Source: Bryopsis sp. KO-2023 (lineage: Eukaryota > Chlorophyta > Ulvophyceae > Bryopsidales > Bryopsidaceae). Taken from it: a DNA stretch of 64,000 nucleotides. Under the pieces are notes generated by a model that was not told where the DNA came from, made no database searches, and saw nothing but the letters and a program-made list of their open reading frames with translations. The stretch's first letter is position 1, and every line of letters starts with the position of its first letter. Of the stretch, positions 35,774-48,681 are shown piece after piece. The stretch covers positions 186,001-250,000 of the forward strand of contig BSYQ01000004.1 of the NCBI GenBank assembly GCA_030272585.1, given 5' to 3'. The position numbers and the translations under genes were made by a program.

Positions 35774-38593
35774 ATGAGAAAAAAGATGGGAGGCTGTGCA
35801 GGACTCTTTCTTTTCTTCGTGGTGTTCGCCGTGGTGCGAGACACCGCTACTGCGGCGAGCTTCACTTCCTTTTCAGGGAGGGAGACCTGCGAGTCCCCGC
35901 AACTGCTCAAACCCAGCTCTGTAGAGGAGATCCAAAATATAATAAAAAATGCGAGGGCGAAGGGACAAAAAGTGAAAGCGCTGGGAACGAGACACGCATC
36001 TTCAGATATCAATTGCGGAGACGACGTTTCGCTGGACTTGGCCAACTTCGCAAGTGTAGAGATTGACTCCGGAGAGATGCAGGCCACCGTCGGTGTTGGA
36101 GCAACGCACGAAATTTTGCTGAACTCGCTCCTGGAGCAAGGATATTCTGTTGTCCATCCGTCGGTAAAGTACCCAGGTAAGATAAAAAAATTCTGCGAAC
36201 GTGTCGGGGGTGAGTGCTCAGCCTGCCAGCCAAGTGTTTGGGAGCTGAACAGTTTATCGCTCGTACCATGGCCTCGGTTCTAGTGAGGGGGCGCCATCCT
36301 CCAAGAACGTGGCAAAAGCGCCGTCCATCCACAACTTTCCTTGTGTCATCATCATTAGCAAATAACGCTGACAGGCAAACCGCTGACTGCGAGATATGGT
36401 ATTTGGTATTTGGGCGTACATCAGATATTCGACTCTGCGTAAGGCAATCGTTTTTCAGACGGGATTTTTGTTTGATTCTTCTTGCGACCACGAGTGGTTG
36501 TTCATCGTCACTTTTACTGTCCGACCAGTCGATGTTTTCGCGTGCGCCCTGCGAATGTGCACCCATTACCCTGTTTTCGCTGCGAAGATACCCACATGAG
36601 GGGGGCCTTGTATGTGTGAAAGACAGAGCTAAACTTTTACCTCTTTTGATTTGAGAACAATCCACAAAGCTGGGCAATTGAACAATCAATCAAACACAAC
36701 CAATTGCCTGATATTCAAGTGCATCGCAAGTTCCAAGTTCTAAGCCACATTGACATATACATGCATACAAATCATATGATTATCCTTGCAGGACTTTCAG
36801 TGGGGGGAACCCTTGCCACAGGAGCCCACTCTTCTTCCTTGTTACACCCTGCAAGTATCTCTGATCAGGTAACCATCGATGAAATGGAAAAAACAGTGTG
36901 TGTGGGGGTGGTACCCCCCCCCCCCCCCCCCCAATTCATGTTGTCCAAATTTGCAAATTTGCTGCAGACAATTTTTGAGAATCCTTGAAAAATGCAAAAT
37001 GCTTGAAACTTAACCTTGGTGCATCTTTTCCAGGTGGTAGCTCTCACATTGGTGGATGGACGAGGGAAAGTCAGAAAAATAACTGGAGAAAAGCTGAAGG
37101 CTGCAAACGTGAACATCGGTGCCCTTGGGATCGTCATCGATGTGACAATAAAAATAGTCGAAAACTACAAAGTCAGCTTGGACTTCATTGACCGAGATGA
37201 CTCCATTCTGTTCAATGGAGAAGCTGTGGAGTGGGCAAAAAGACAGGATTATTTTGAAATGAGTTGGTTTCCCTCTGCCAGCAGAGTGGTGGTGTTCAAT
37301 GGTACTTATGTCAACATCAATACACCAGGTAATCCCAATGGCTCGCATCCAACTCTAATGAAATGTTGCAACTCACCTAAAACCCCCATTCCAAGTTTCA
37401 TGCTTCAGGATACCACGCTACTAATGGTGTCCTTTTTTGATATATCCTGAGGGCCCGTTGATTGCACAGCCACCACCTTCTTCAACTTTTCTCTTTTTCT
37501 GTTTTGGTATTGTTGCTTGTAGGGGATGGTAGAGTCAAGTTCGTGCTGACCACCACCCCAGATTTTATCGGAGTTTTGGAGCAAGCTAATGGTGATCGGA
37601 ACCAAGCCTTTTTCTGCGGATCGGAGGCGGCCAATCGTGATGGGCTGGCGTTCGGCAAGAACGGCATCCCTCAATCGTTCAACGGGAATGGAGAATTTTC
37701 CAGCAAAATCACCGGCACCATGAAAGACGTGCTGACCACGTTCTGTCCTGACGGCGGGTGTGCATGGGACAACCCTGGACCGAAGTTTATATCCAGCACC
37801 ATAGAATTTGCTTTTGACCTCAACACGCTGCCGCAAGCGCTCCTGGCCGTACGGAACATTATCGATAGGAGGTATGGATGGACATAAAGGTAGCACGTAA
37901 CACGAAAAACCAAAAGAACTGAAATGGTATATATCCATGGTGCTTTTCGAGATTTTTTTTTCAATTTCTTTCCATCTTTTGAAATTGAATCCTTGACCCC
38001 CAGGATCAAGACAGTGAACGATGGGGAAAATGATGTTAATTTTACATAAAGGATAAAACTTTTCTATTGTGCTTTTCTCTTGTTCACGCAGGCCATGGTG
38101 TGCCATTGCTGCGGAAGGCATTCAAATCCGATTCATGCAGAAGTCTGACAATTATTTATCCCCATCCAGTGGGAAAGACGTGGGTGTTTTCGAAATCGTC
38201 ATTCCGTTGCGGCAAGAAGAAAATTCCTCGCATTTCGGAATGTCGACCATGCAAGAAATCTATCAAACCATGCTGCTGGAGTTCAAAGGCAGACCTCACT
38301 GGGGGAAGAACGGCAGGTCATCATTCGCGGACCCCTGTCCGACGATGCCGGAGCTTTACCCAGATTGGGATAAGTTCATGGCGGTTAAGGAAGAGCTGGA
38401 TCCGGAAGGGGTGTTTGAGAATGAATTTTTCAGGCGATTGACTCGACAGCAAGAGCTGCCAAAATTCAAGTTCTGCGCGATAAACGATAAGTGCATTTGC
38501 AGCGAAAATAGCCATTGTGCATACGACCAGATCTGCGAGCCTCAAGTGATTGGTGGGAAACGAGTTGGAATCTGTATCGATAATTTTTCCTAA
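35774..38593 (+). CDS. L-gulonolactone oxidase-like FAD oxidase, left paralogue
   Basis: Exons 35774-36176, 36792-36868, 37034-37328, 37523-37871 and 38092-38593 sum to 1626 nt (541 aa). The enzyme class oxidises aldonolactones such as L-gulono-1,4-lactone with O2, the last step to ascorbate. A hydrophobic signal peptide (GLFLFFVVFAVV) precedes the mature chain, as in secreted plant GulLO proteins. The FAD-binding PCMH domain has GTRHASSDI, whose His is the usual site of covalent FAD attachment, and GLSVGGTLATGAH. The C-terminal ALO domain has the substrate/FAD motif HWGKN. The chain ends in a Cys-rich tail (seven Cys in the last 45 residues), again as in plant GulLO. The start is the ATG directly before the signal peptide, although another in-frame Met lies four codons on. 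The paralogue on the right arm has the same internal exon sizes. Plant GulLO activities vary, so the substrate is not certain. Confidence 0.85.
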
Positions 38594-40379
38594 TTTGAAA
38601 ATGAGCCCACAGTAATTGTTTTCGGCAGTTGGAGGATAATGTAGACCAGAGCTTTTCCTTCAGATCTCCAAGGGTTGAACTTCTTTTTTTTTTTTGCTTA
38701 AGTGTTAAAATAATTTATTTAGCATAGAGTTTGGTTGGACAATCGTCCTGGACATTCCGCTTCTGTGCTGGACAGGACGTTAGGAAATATTCACAAGTCA
38801 AAAAAGGGGATAATTCAAGATGACAGACATGGGATCTTTGTTATTATTAGGTTTGAATGTTTGGGTCAAGACAAACTTGTGTGCTTTTGTCCATTCGCTT
38901 CTTTCTTTCTTGCTTTTTTTTTTCAATTTACCCTGTAATGCACGAAATGAAAACACACTGGTCCCTGACTTGAACGACGATATAACGGGACAAAAAAATT
39001 ACGCTGTCTCTCTCTAGACAGGTGAAAAAAAGGTTTTTACTCTCTGGGGACAGGGATTGGGGGGAAAAACCCCTGTTGTCAAGTGAACAACTTGAAGAAG
39101 AAGAAAAAAACACAAGAGAGCGTAAAAGAAAATGAAAGCAAAGAAGGGGGAGGGGGGGTAGTTCTCTTATTTTGAGAATTTAGTTATCAACTCCCTCATT
39201 TCGAAAATTGTCTTCAATGGGCGAAAAAAAAAGAGCCAAAAGGCTGTACTTTTTCCTAAAATGTTGGTCGCTCAAGTGACAGGCCAGTGCAGTTGAATTT
39301 TAATTGAGGAAGCTGGTGGTGGTAGTAAACAAATGCACCACTCATAGTCGGTTAAACAGACATTTACACGAACTGTGCACAAACAGCCCTTTTCTTCAGA
39401 ATTAGGTCAATCTAAGATTCTTTTCTTGCAATGGTCTGCCCTGGTGACCTCATCTTTCCTCAACGGAGTTGTAAAACATCAGACTCAAGCATCTTGTTTC
39501 GAGGCAACAGAATAATTGATATTGATTCGAAACAGTTCCACCTTCCCACTGTTTTTCTTCTTTTTCTAATGCCTTTGAAACCCTGTCTAGGTGGTGACTA
39601 AAAGGATTCCAGTGCAATTTTTTTCAACGAAGTTTCGTTAACATAATGTATTGTTGTATTACTGCAACACAGCGGTAATATTGCAGTCTTAGCTTCTTCA
39701 CATAAAATAATTTTTGATTGCTGGTTGAAAAAAATTCTTGCAAAAAAGATTTCAACCCTGTTCAAGTATGGAGCAATGACTGCATGGGGACAAGTTATCC
39801 ACCACCACCTAATCAGATCCACCAATCGATTTTGCCCTTCAAAAAATGTATTTCATCTCCTCTTTGTTTGTGAATCAAAGGACACATGCTCTCTTTTCTT
39901 TCGTGAAAGAATTTAGTAAACTCCCGGAAACAGCGCAGCCCAGCGTGGCTGGATTCGTGCGGATGACTCATGTCAGAAGACAATCTGCCCAGATCTGCTT
40001 GTGCGTACGTGGTCCAGCTCAACCCAGCGAATGCCAAGGTCCACAAGTTTTTTGGATTGGAAATATCCTTTTGGAAAGGGTGGTTTTGCACAAAAGCTGG
40101 CGAGGTGTGGACTCTCGCAAGAAGAACTACGAGACGATGCTTGCGTTAAGTACTGCCATTAGTGGAGCTACGATATTCGTAGCCAAGTTTGCACTGTTTA
40201 CTCAAGCCCGAGATACGAAATTGTGTGGCTGGTCAGCGAGTTAGGAGGGACACTTTCGCTCCAAAACCATTCGTCGCTTGAGAATCGCCGATAGCATTCA
40301 TTCACCGACCGCGCGCAACGCGCGCGTCGCGTTTTGTTTCCTTTTCGATGCTCCTGACGACACCCACATTTTACTCTCA
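38594..40379. other. Spacer between left arm and NhaC gene
   Basis: A/T-tract-rich DNA without similarity to the right arm's inner flank. It contains the oxidase 3' UTR and the antiporter's 5' region. The open frame at 39846-40244 has no domain and no ATG that I would trust. No gene is seen. Confidence 0.45.
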
Positions 40380-43300
40380 ATGTTTCGCAGCTCGATGGGG
40401 CGGGGTTCTATTTGCCTGGTGGCGATTTTGGTGCTGGTGTGGCCATGCACGGGAGTTCCGACACCCCTGGAACTCAAAACGCCCAAAGTCGTCCTCAGCG
40501 GCAGAGGTTTCACTTTGGGCTTCTCCTTGCAGTGGCCAGCAGCGCAAAAGATAACGGGTGCGCCGATCACTCTTTCGCTCCCAAAACAATGGTCAAGTGA
40601 ATGCAGTTTTCGTCGAGAATGCCCCGTTGATGCTGATTGGCGAGTTGAAACCCTCAACTTTGAACCGCGCCGTCGAATTACCATTCGCGCGTGCAAGGGT
40701 GGTCGCCATTGTTTGAGCTGTATAGACCCATATATGCAACACATAACGCCCGAGAATCTTGGTGTGGCGTAGATGAGGTTTTCTACAGAGTGATGTTCGA
40801 TGGACGAGATATCGCGTCCTGCGAGCAGCCGCCTTGTTCCTTTCCTTCGGCGGTGGACGACGCCATCGTCGTCACCGGGGAGGCGCCAGGCCTGATCATT
40901 AATGACCACGGAAAACACACAGTTACTCTGCAACTCGCTGATGCCGAGGATTTCACCGGCTCGACGTCTTCTACGAAAGGCGTCTGGGTCGCCCCTGGCG
41001 GCCTGACGCTTTTTCCTCCGTTGCTGACGATCTTGCTCGCGGTCGTCACCCGTCACGTGCTCTTGTCGCTCTTCCTGGGGACGTTCGTGGCTGTTTTCAT
41101 CGTGGAGGAGTATAACCTGCTGTGGGCGTTCTTGAGGACGCTCGACAAATACATTCTGGGAGCTGTGGCGGACGCAGATCACGTTTTTGTCATACTGTTT
41201 TCGTGGTTTCTCGCGGGGATGGTAGCTGTGATCCAGAAGAACGGCGGGGCTCGAGGAGTGGCGGAGGCTTTGGGACGATACGCGAATACTCCGAAAACGG
41301 GGCAGCTTGTCACATACCTGCTCGGCTGGGTCATCTTCTTCGATGGTGAGTGCATGGCGGCTGACGCTGTACGAAACGCACGTGAATGGCGTTAGCGCAC
41401 GTCACCCCGCCTACATGTTGAATTCTTGAGATCTCTGATCTTTGATCTTGGTCTCAGAAAGATTTCACAAAATAAACTTGAATGGTTCACTGTAGGCTTT
41501 GCTGAAACCTACTTAAAAATATAAATCATCACTTTCTGTCGTGGAATGGTCAGCTGTTTAAAAAAAATAAGAAAGCCTTTCGAAGAAAGGCAGCCACCTC
41601 CAGCTAACGCACACAAACGATATATATCACCCCACTCATCCAGGTTCTCGTTGACTTCAGATTATGCAAATACACTGATCATCGGCCAGACAATGAGGCC
41701 CATCACAGATGCTCTCTGGATCAGTCGAGAAAAGCTGGCTTTCCTTGTGGATGCGACGTCAGCACCTGTCGCCTCCCTGGCCCCCATCGGATCTTGGATC
41801 GGCTTTGAAATTGGGTTGATTGGGGACCAAGGTACCGAGGATATCTCCCTGTTGTTTAGGAAAAATAACACTCATGCAGGAATATTAATTCCTGTTTTTG
41901 AGGTGTTCTTGTCAGGGTTTTCCTGCTTCCATGGATTTGCAAATTCAACCTTTCAACGTTTTTTTATTTTTCCCCGCACATGCCTAGGACACACATTGCA
42001 ATCACGTTTAGTGCATGTCAGTACCACAATGAATTGTTCCAGCTTTTTTTTTCTGATCCAGAAAAAAACCACAAAAAACTGTGACCGAATGAGATTCAAT
42101 ATGCCACCATGGTTCTTTTTTTTGTTATAGAAACAATGGGGCAGATTTTGAGGATCTGTATGTGCCATTTTGCGTAATTTTCACAGTGACATTGTTAAAA
42201 GAGGCCAAGGCAGATCTGAGTGGCTATGAAACCAGTAGCTACATAATTTTCTTGAGGACGATTCCATCTCGATACTATCCGATTCTGATGCTTATTTTCC
42301 AATTGACTTTGATCCTCACCAACCGTGAAATGGGACCCATGCTGGCTGCTGAACGAAGGGCCCGATATTCTCAACAGCTGTCAGACGAGAGTGCGAACAG
42401 AACCGTGAGTATCTGTTCCTCTGCTTGCTTGTGTTTTTTCTTCTTTTCCATCAATCGAATTAATCGGGGGGGGCGGGGGGGGGGGGGGGGGGGGGGGGGT
42501 ATCAAAAGAAAAGGATATAGAACTAAAGATATAAGTTATGTAAGTTATTATTGTTTGAGGATAGTAGTCCCATGCAGTTTATTTTCGTGAGGAATTTTTC
42601 CTCTCTGGATTGTTTTTCACAATCGATTGTGAAATGTACAAATTTTCCTTGCATTGTTTTTTTTGGGGGGGTGCTTCAGGAGGTTGAATTGGATAATAAA
42701 TTGCTGCCAAATGAAGACACTCCAAGGAAGTGGTGGAACAGCATAATCCCCATTGCCGTAACTGTGATTTTTGTGATTTTGGGACTCTTGCTTTCGGGAA
42801 ATTATGCTATCGATGATGGGGACAAAAGCATCGAAAATATCTTCTCCAACGCGGACTCGTTCGGGTAAATCTGCCCATTCAGCATGCAAATACCAAGGGA
42901 TTTCCCTGCGAATTTTCCTTTTCTTCTCCTTTCCTTTTTTTTTGGGGGGGTTCGTGTTCAACCTAGTATTCCACTGTCTTTTACCACCATAGGGCTCTTC
43001 TGTGGGCGGCCTTTCTTGGAAGCTTCACCGTTTGGCTGATCAACTCCATGCAATCCGTCCGTGGGGGGGTGATCGTTGGAATTCAGCCCCCCCTGCTGGC
43101 GAACACACCATGTCTGACCCATAACGACGGCCGGAGACCTCTCATGAGCTGGCGGGAAAGCTTCGACGCCTGGGTGGAAGGGATCAAGAATCTGACAGGT
43201 GCGATATTGATCCTGATCATGGCCTGGACGATTGGATCGGCATTCACGGATGCTGGGGTTGGAGAATATGTGGCGGATGCCATCAGCGAAAACGTGGATC

Positions 43301-44165
43301 ATAGAGCCATTCCAGCACTCACTTTTGTTATTGCTGCGGTGATATCTTTTGCCACTGGGACTTCCTGGGGGACCATGTCGATTTTGTTCCCGATCGCTGT
43401 TCCGACCGCTTATTATGCCAGTCCTGGAGATACGGACTTGTTTTACACCACCATATCTTCCATTCTGGCTGGATCGGTGTTCGGGGATCACAGGTATGAA
43501 CTGCTTAGCAGTTTGTTCTGCTTCTCAACAAACGCAACCCTGCGGAATATTTACCATCAACCTATATTTCGATCAGACCTTTCTCTGAATTTGAAGTCTC
43601 TATTGATTCCTGAACAAACCAACCTCGTTTCCCCCCCCCCAAAAAAAAATTACAACAAAAACTCACTCCATGAATGTGTACTGTCATTTTTGTTGGTGTG
43701 CCAACACATTTCATGAAGCTTTCTCTGTTTCTGCTGTTGAGTCGTTCATATCACAGCAAATATCTGAGTTTTTTTTGTTGTTTCTTTTACAGCACTGCGA
43801 TTAGCGACACCACCGTTCTTTCGTCCCTGGCAACAAAGTGCGACATTCGCCATCACGTTGCCACTCAGCTTCCTTATGCTTTGTGGGTTGCCACAATCGG
43901 TGTGCTGTTGGGAGACATTGGAAGTGGCTATGCCTGGCCAGATTGGGTTGGCCTCATTCTGGGGGCTATTTTTGTTGTTGCCTCGGTGTTTGTTCTCGCC
44001 GTCAGAGTGGATAAGCTGGAGCAGCAAGACCCCATCACCACCGTTGTGTCAAAGTTGAGGAGGAAGTTGGGATGGGGTCAGCCCAGCTTCAGTCTGACCT
44101 CCACTGAGCTGATCAAGGTTGATTTGCCCAATTCAATCAATGAATCCAAGCATTCCATTAATTAG
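40380..44165 (+). CDS. NhaC-family Na+/H+ antiporter
   Basis: Clear exons are about 40789-41344, 41661-41831, 42187-42404, 42680-42864, 42993-43493 and 43793-44165, with matching phases. The membrane domain matches eukaryotic and bacterial NhaC (COG1757) proteins: FPPLLTILLAVVTRHVLLSL, HVFVILFSWFLAGMV, FDDYANTLIIGQTMRPITD, SREKLAFLVDATSAPVASL, GTSWGTMSILFPIAV and FGDHSTAISDTTVLSSLA. These hold the Asp/Asn/Thr residues conserved in the ion-binding core. The gene opens at ATG 40380 with a signal-peptide-like stretch (SICLVAILVLVWP) and a Pro/Val-rich segment, which suggests a lumenal or extracellular N-terminal domain. The joining of this start to 40789 is unresolved: three frames are open in turn between 40550 and 40790, so one or two tiny introns or a frameshift must exist. 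It exchanges Na+ for H+, presumably at the plasma membrane or an endomembrane. Confidence 0.8.
42466..42499 (+). repeat. 34-base poly-G tract in an NhaC intron
   Basis: All G except one C at 42474. It lies in the intron 42405-42679 and is a likely site of length error in the assembly. A similar 19-base poly-C run is at 36914-36932 in an oxidase intron. Confidence 0.9.
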
Positions 44166-45662
44166 TGGTAAAAGAGGAGAAGGCATCAATCTAGATATGT
44201 CTGATGGAAGCCCCCGTAGTATCGTCCTGTTCTTTGGGGAGTGTGTGTGTTTTTCTGTTTTTCGACGCTGTGGGTTAACCTTAGTGAAGTCAAGACCTGT
44301 TTGAAACAGTTTTCATTATTTTTGAAGTTATGACTTGACCGGGAGTGATGTGGTGGAAAAGCAAGCTTAATTTGGTTTTCATATGGGAAAAATAGTGTCA
44401 TTTTTGGCCCTGCTGGGAAGATTTTGCTGTCGCCTCGCAGCATACAGGGATCGATTTGGAAGGATAGATTAATTGTACATTATTGTGTTGGTTGGATTTT
44501 GAGCATGGTTTTTGAGGAGTGTTTCAACTATTATGAGGGCATTTTCTTGTTTGGCTGAATCTGATGGCGAAAGATCTGGGGGAATGGTTCTGAGTGTTTT
44601 CAGGGGGACTGGATCTCTAGGGGGTTTTTTATTTGCTTCTATTTTGGGCTTATTAGCTGAGCGATATAATCATCCTACGGAGAGTGGATGCCAGAGTGTT
44701 TTTTCTTTGTTTTTTACTTTTTTTGTGTTTTACCAAATTGGACAGATGGAGAGTTTTGATAGTTTCCAACGAATTGACAGTGAGGAGAGGGGTTTCCCCC
44801 CCCCCCTTTTTTTTGGGGGGGTGTCGTCCTATGTATTGATGCGAATAATTTTCCATGATAGGGGCTGACATATTGGAACAAGTGTTTAGTAAAGAGAAGG
44901 GAGAGGTGGTGGGTGCAGTTTTTCTTCTCATGTGTTTTTTTGGGAAGGAACGAGAGGTTTTCTGGGTTTGGGGTTTTTCAGAAAATGAAGGGTCCCCACT
45001 GGCTGTTGCTTTTTTCTTTCTCTGAGTGAAGAGCTAAGATGTTCAATGAGTGATTTTTGTTTTAATGATGGAAAGATTTTAAAGATTTGAATGAACAACT
45101 AGGGACAAAACCAAGGGGTGCCGTTGTTGGGAAGGAACATGATGGGACTGCTGCATGTTTCAGCAGGAAACTACAGTTCATTCAGAATCTTCCCAACGGA
45201 TTGCATTTTCTGGTTGCTTTTCATTTAGAAAAGCAACTAATCACTGGAAATCCCTTGATCAATCGATCAATCAATCAATGATTACATGTTGCCTGGGAAG
45301 CCTACCAGCTCCTCACCAAACAATCACCTCATCAAAAATAAAATGGATCCATAAGCCCTTTTTCAAGAAAGAACCAAAAGAACAAACCTTCAAAAAAAGA
45401 GAACCCCTTCCCGGAGTCGTGTCGATCCTAACGCCTGCCTTCTTGATACTGTACCTGTGGGCATGAAAACTCCAAGGACACTCATTTTTCATGGGCGTAA
45501 ACCAATTTTTTGGATGATCCTGTGTCTGTCATAGATATCTGATAGAAAAAAAATATTACGCAATAATATTGATTGATTGATTGATTGAAAAAAAAAATCC
45601 CCGTCGAGTAGAAAACAATTTCAGAAAAGCTTTTCGAACTTCGGTAGCTTCGTTTTTTGACG
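44166..45662. other. Intergenic region between NhaC and ASH2-like genes
   Basis: Holds the NhaC 3' UTR. It contains two related tetranucleotide repeats in opposite orientation, (ATCA)n at 45257-45282 and (GATT)n at 45571-45588. A frame at 44512-44868 looks membrane-like by chance but has no family signature. Confidence 0.45.
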
Positions 45663-48252
45663 ATGGCAGACAGCGGCGAAGGTGAGCGAGACAAACGAGC
45701 TTTCCTTTGTTTTTCGCTCGCTCGAACTGTGAGTCGACCAAAAAACACACTGTCGTTTTTCACTCGACTGCTCTCCACCCTTGACGACTTTCGGAAAACT
45801 TATTCACGAAAACGAACGATCCTGGTGAGGTCAATGACGCCACCAGCACAGCGACCGTGTTAGTAGCGAACAGTGTGTTCATTTCGTGTTTTCGTTTCGC
45901 GTTTCTGATACAAGGCGCAAGAAAGAGAAGATTGACAGAAGACGACCCTGTTTCTGGCTCGAATGGAAATTTCTCTAAGCGTTCGAAACGAGGGAACAGT
46001 AACCCCGGTGGCAGCGGTGGGCATCCGAACAGCAGCAGCAATCCCAACAAGAAGAAATCCCTGGACACCGCAGAAACCAAGGTTGACAGCGAGGGGACCA
46101 AGCCAAGAGGGGAAAGGAACCCTGACGAATATGTGAGGGTTATTCCTGTGTCCAGAAAACCTCAGCCCAAGCCTGAAGTGAAACAGCAGGGATGGCATCC
46201 AGTTCAGCTGTCCAAAACAGATAAGGCTTCTCAAATGGAGGTTTCTGAAGAGAGGATGAGTGTGACCTCCCGCAAAGGGTACAGAATGGTGAGTAATTTT
46301 AACAAAATTGTCAAGATAGTGATGATGGTCATGATCAGTGTATTTTTTTTAACCTGTTGCCGTCAAAAAAAATAAAAAATGAAGCAAGCTCCTACAAATG
46401 CTGATTCAATCCTGGTCAGTCACACACAGACAAAGCATTCGCTTGTATCTTCCCTTTCCGAAATCCTTTAAATTTTTTCAGGCAATGGCGTGAATTTATA
46501 TTTCAAGGGGAGCTCAGAATATTATGAAAGAATTTCTGAATATGAAAGGGGCGCTTGTGATTGCAGGAAAAAAATTGAAGAATAACACTGCTGCAGGAAA
46601 AAATTAAGAAATAACACTGAAGGGAAATATTTATTTATTTTGTTTTGTTTATTTTTTATTTTTTCGTTTTAAATGACAGGTGCGAGCCACACACGGTTGC
46701 CATGAAGGGTGTTGGCATTTCGAAGCTAAGATGGAGCATTTGGGTGAAACTGGCCATTGTCGATTGGGATGGGCTACTCAGAGGGGAGAGGTCCAGGCAC
46801 CGGTCGGCTTCGACAAGTATGGGTTTTCTTATCGAGATATCGGAGGGACGAAACAACACAGGGCATTGCGAGAAGAATATGGCGAATCTTTTGCCGAAGG
46901 TGTGAAAAAATTAATCGTTTTTGAAATGCGATTTTTTGCAATGGTGTTGCTTTGGAGGGAGGAGGGAGGCAAAATGAATGAAAGCATCTGTGTGCGTGCT
47001 GGTGCATTTCTTAAAAATAAGAGAAATAAAAAATGCACCTTCTTTTTGTGTTTTAGGAGATGTGATTGGTTGTACCATTATTCTTCCTGAGGGGGGTCGA
47101 CCCCTGGAAAAGAAACCGAAAGAAATCGTTAGGTGGAGGGGTATTTTGCATTACGTGGATGAGCCTGACCCAGAACCCAACACTCTGCCCGGTTCCCGTG
47201 TCGTCTTTTCAAAAAATGGAGTTTCGCAAGGAATTGCGTACAAGTATGGAGACGCACTCGATGTTTTCGTGTCTGTATTGAAAAACACAGAAGCAAGGTT
47301 CTTTCTTTCGTTTTATCTTCTTTTTCTTTTTTTTTTTGGGGGGGGGTGTCTGTTTTATGAAACACCGCTCTGTGCCCTTTCGCCATTTTCACAGGATGAG
47401 TCATCTTATTCTTTTGTTTTTCCGAATGGATTATATCGTAAACAGGCTGCTTGTTCACTGTGCAAATGAGCGATATTGTCTGACTGCCCATCAACAATCA
47501 TAATCCAACTTCGCATGAATTGCTTTCGAGTTTTACCCTTCCTTTCTTTACAAGAAAATATCGACACCCTGCTTTGGAAAAAACACCTCTTTGATGCAGA
47601 CACTGTTGTGTTTGTATATTTTGACACATGCTTTCATACCCAACTCAAAACTCAAAAGATGGAGGGTCTGACCAAGGGTGCATGTTTTCACAGGGATTTC
47701 TTTGAGGGGACGTACTATCCATCTGCTTCTCTCTACACCCACCCAGATCAAAAGGAGGGTGCAACCATTGCATTCAACTTTGGTAGGCAATTGGTCCCTC
47801 CTTTATTTTAATTTTTCCTTCATGTGTTTGCAAAACTATTCAGGTTTTACGACCCCCCCACCTGCCTGTGGCGCTAAATCCACTGTCTTTTTCTATATTT
47901 TTTTTGTATGGCGGAGTCAGGTTTTTTTCTTGGCAAAAAAACACTTTTTTTTTCACTTTCCTGGAATATGTTGCACAGGGGCTGGAACATGCACAACCTT
48001 CGTTTCTTAGTGTTGTTTTGTTTCGTGCTTTCAGGTCCCGACTTTAAATACCCTCCTGCTGAGGTCGAGGGCTGGCCGAAAGCTGAACCGCTGTCCAGCA
48101 TTGCGGGCTCACCCCCAGAAGAAACACCAGAACAACAAGAAAAGGTGCAGGAAAAAAATCCTGGAGGTGCAGAACACCCACCTCCACTTGAGCCCCCAGC
48201 AGCCGCCACTACAGCTGCACCAAGACAAGAGCAACCTGGAGAGGAAAAATAG
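45663..48252 (+). CDS. ASH2/TRAUCO-like SPRY subunit of Set1/COMPASS
   Basis: Six exons: 45663-45681, 45915-46288, 46680-46899, 47057-47243, 47694-47782 and 48035-48252, summing to 1107 nt (368 aa) with all phases closing. The SPRY domain matches ASH2L and plant TRAUCO nearly block for block: GYRMVRATHG, the [14 protein letters not shown] box, [51 protein letters not shown] and IAFNFGPDF. In COMPASS complexes this subunit pairs with RbBP5 to stimulate histone H3 Lys4 methylation by SET1-type enzymes. The N-terminal 120 residues are basic, Ser/Gly/Asn-rich and probably disordered. The PHD-like and winged-helix modules of animal ASH2L are absent, as in plant proteins. The Pro-rich tail is low complexity. 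The first exon is only 19 nt, starts at ATG 45663 and would be missed by most gene finders. The protein should be nuclear. Confidence 0.9.
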
Positions 48253-48681
48253 AGATAGGACCCTTGGTGTTGAGTGTACCATAGTTGATGTGTATGGATC
48301 TTAAAGAGAGGGTTTAGGTTTAAGAGAATTGGTGGGGTCAGTCACTGCCAGGATGGGATGAGGCCCTGTGTAGTGGGTAGGTATGGTGTTTGACCAGTCA
48401 ATTCATCATTTTCTGTTTTAATGTTGAAGATCTCCCCTGGATGCTGTTGGTTGATCTACCATTCAATCTCACATGAACCTAGTGGTGGATGTAATTCCTG
48501 CTTTTCCGTGAAACCCGACTAACCGTCAAGATTACTCATCGAACCTGATGAATTCTACGGGATCTGGGTGGTGTTCGTCCCAAAATAAATGTCGGAGGCA
48601 CAGGATTTGCTGATCCCGTTTCGCCAAAACTGAACCCAGATATCGCACTGGAAAGCTCTCGTTGAGCGAAACTTGATCAAG
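48253..48681. other. Intergenic region between ASH2-like and LRR genes
   Basis: The two genes lie head to tail with 429 bases between them. Expected contents are the ASH2-like 3' UTR and the LRR gene promoter. No other feature is seen. Confidence 0.4.

Larger units (their letters stand above)
28801..38593 (+). repeat. Left arm of large inverted duplication
   Basis: Sequence from 28801 inward matches the reverse complement of the right arm from 63520 inward. Both arms carry, in order, an outer non-coding flank, gene B and the oxidase gene. Non-coding and gene B homology runs to about 35170 (right 58420). It then breaks off and resumes only in the oxidase exons (from 35774; right 58121), ending at the oxidase stop codon. 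The left arm is about 2 kb longer than the right, mainly because of a 1149-bp extra segment (29287-30435) and longer DNA upstream of and within the oxidase gene. Confidence 0.9.

Noticed and set aside
36009-36689. 226-codon minus-strand frame in the first oxidase intron region
   Set aside because: It overlaps the oxidase exon 1, has no family signature and no counterpart in the right arm intron.
44512-44868. Membrane-like frame with GTGSLGGFLFASILGLLAE
   Set aside because: It lies just downstream of the NhaC stop, in T/G-rich 3' sequence, with no acceptor linking it to another exon and no MFS signature.
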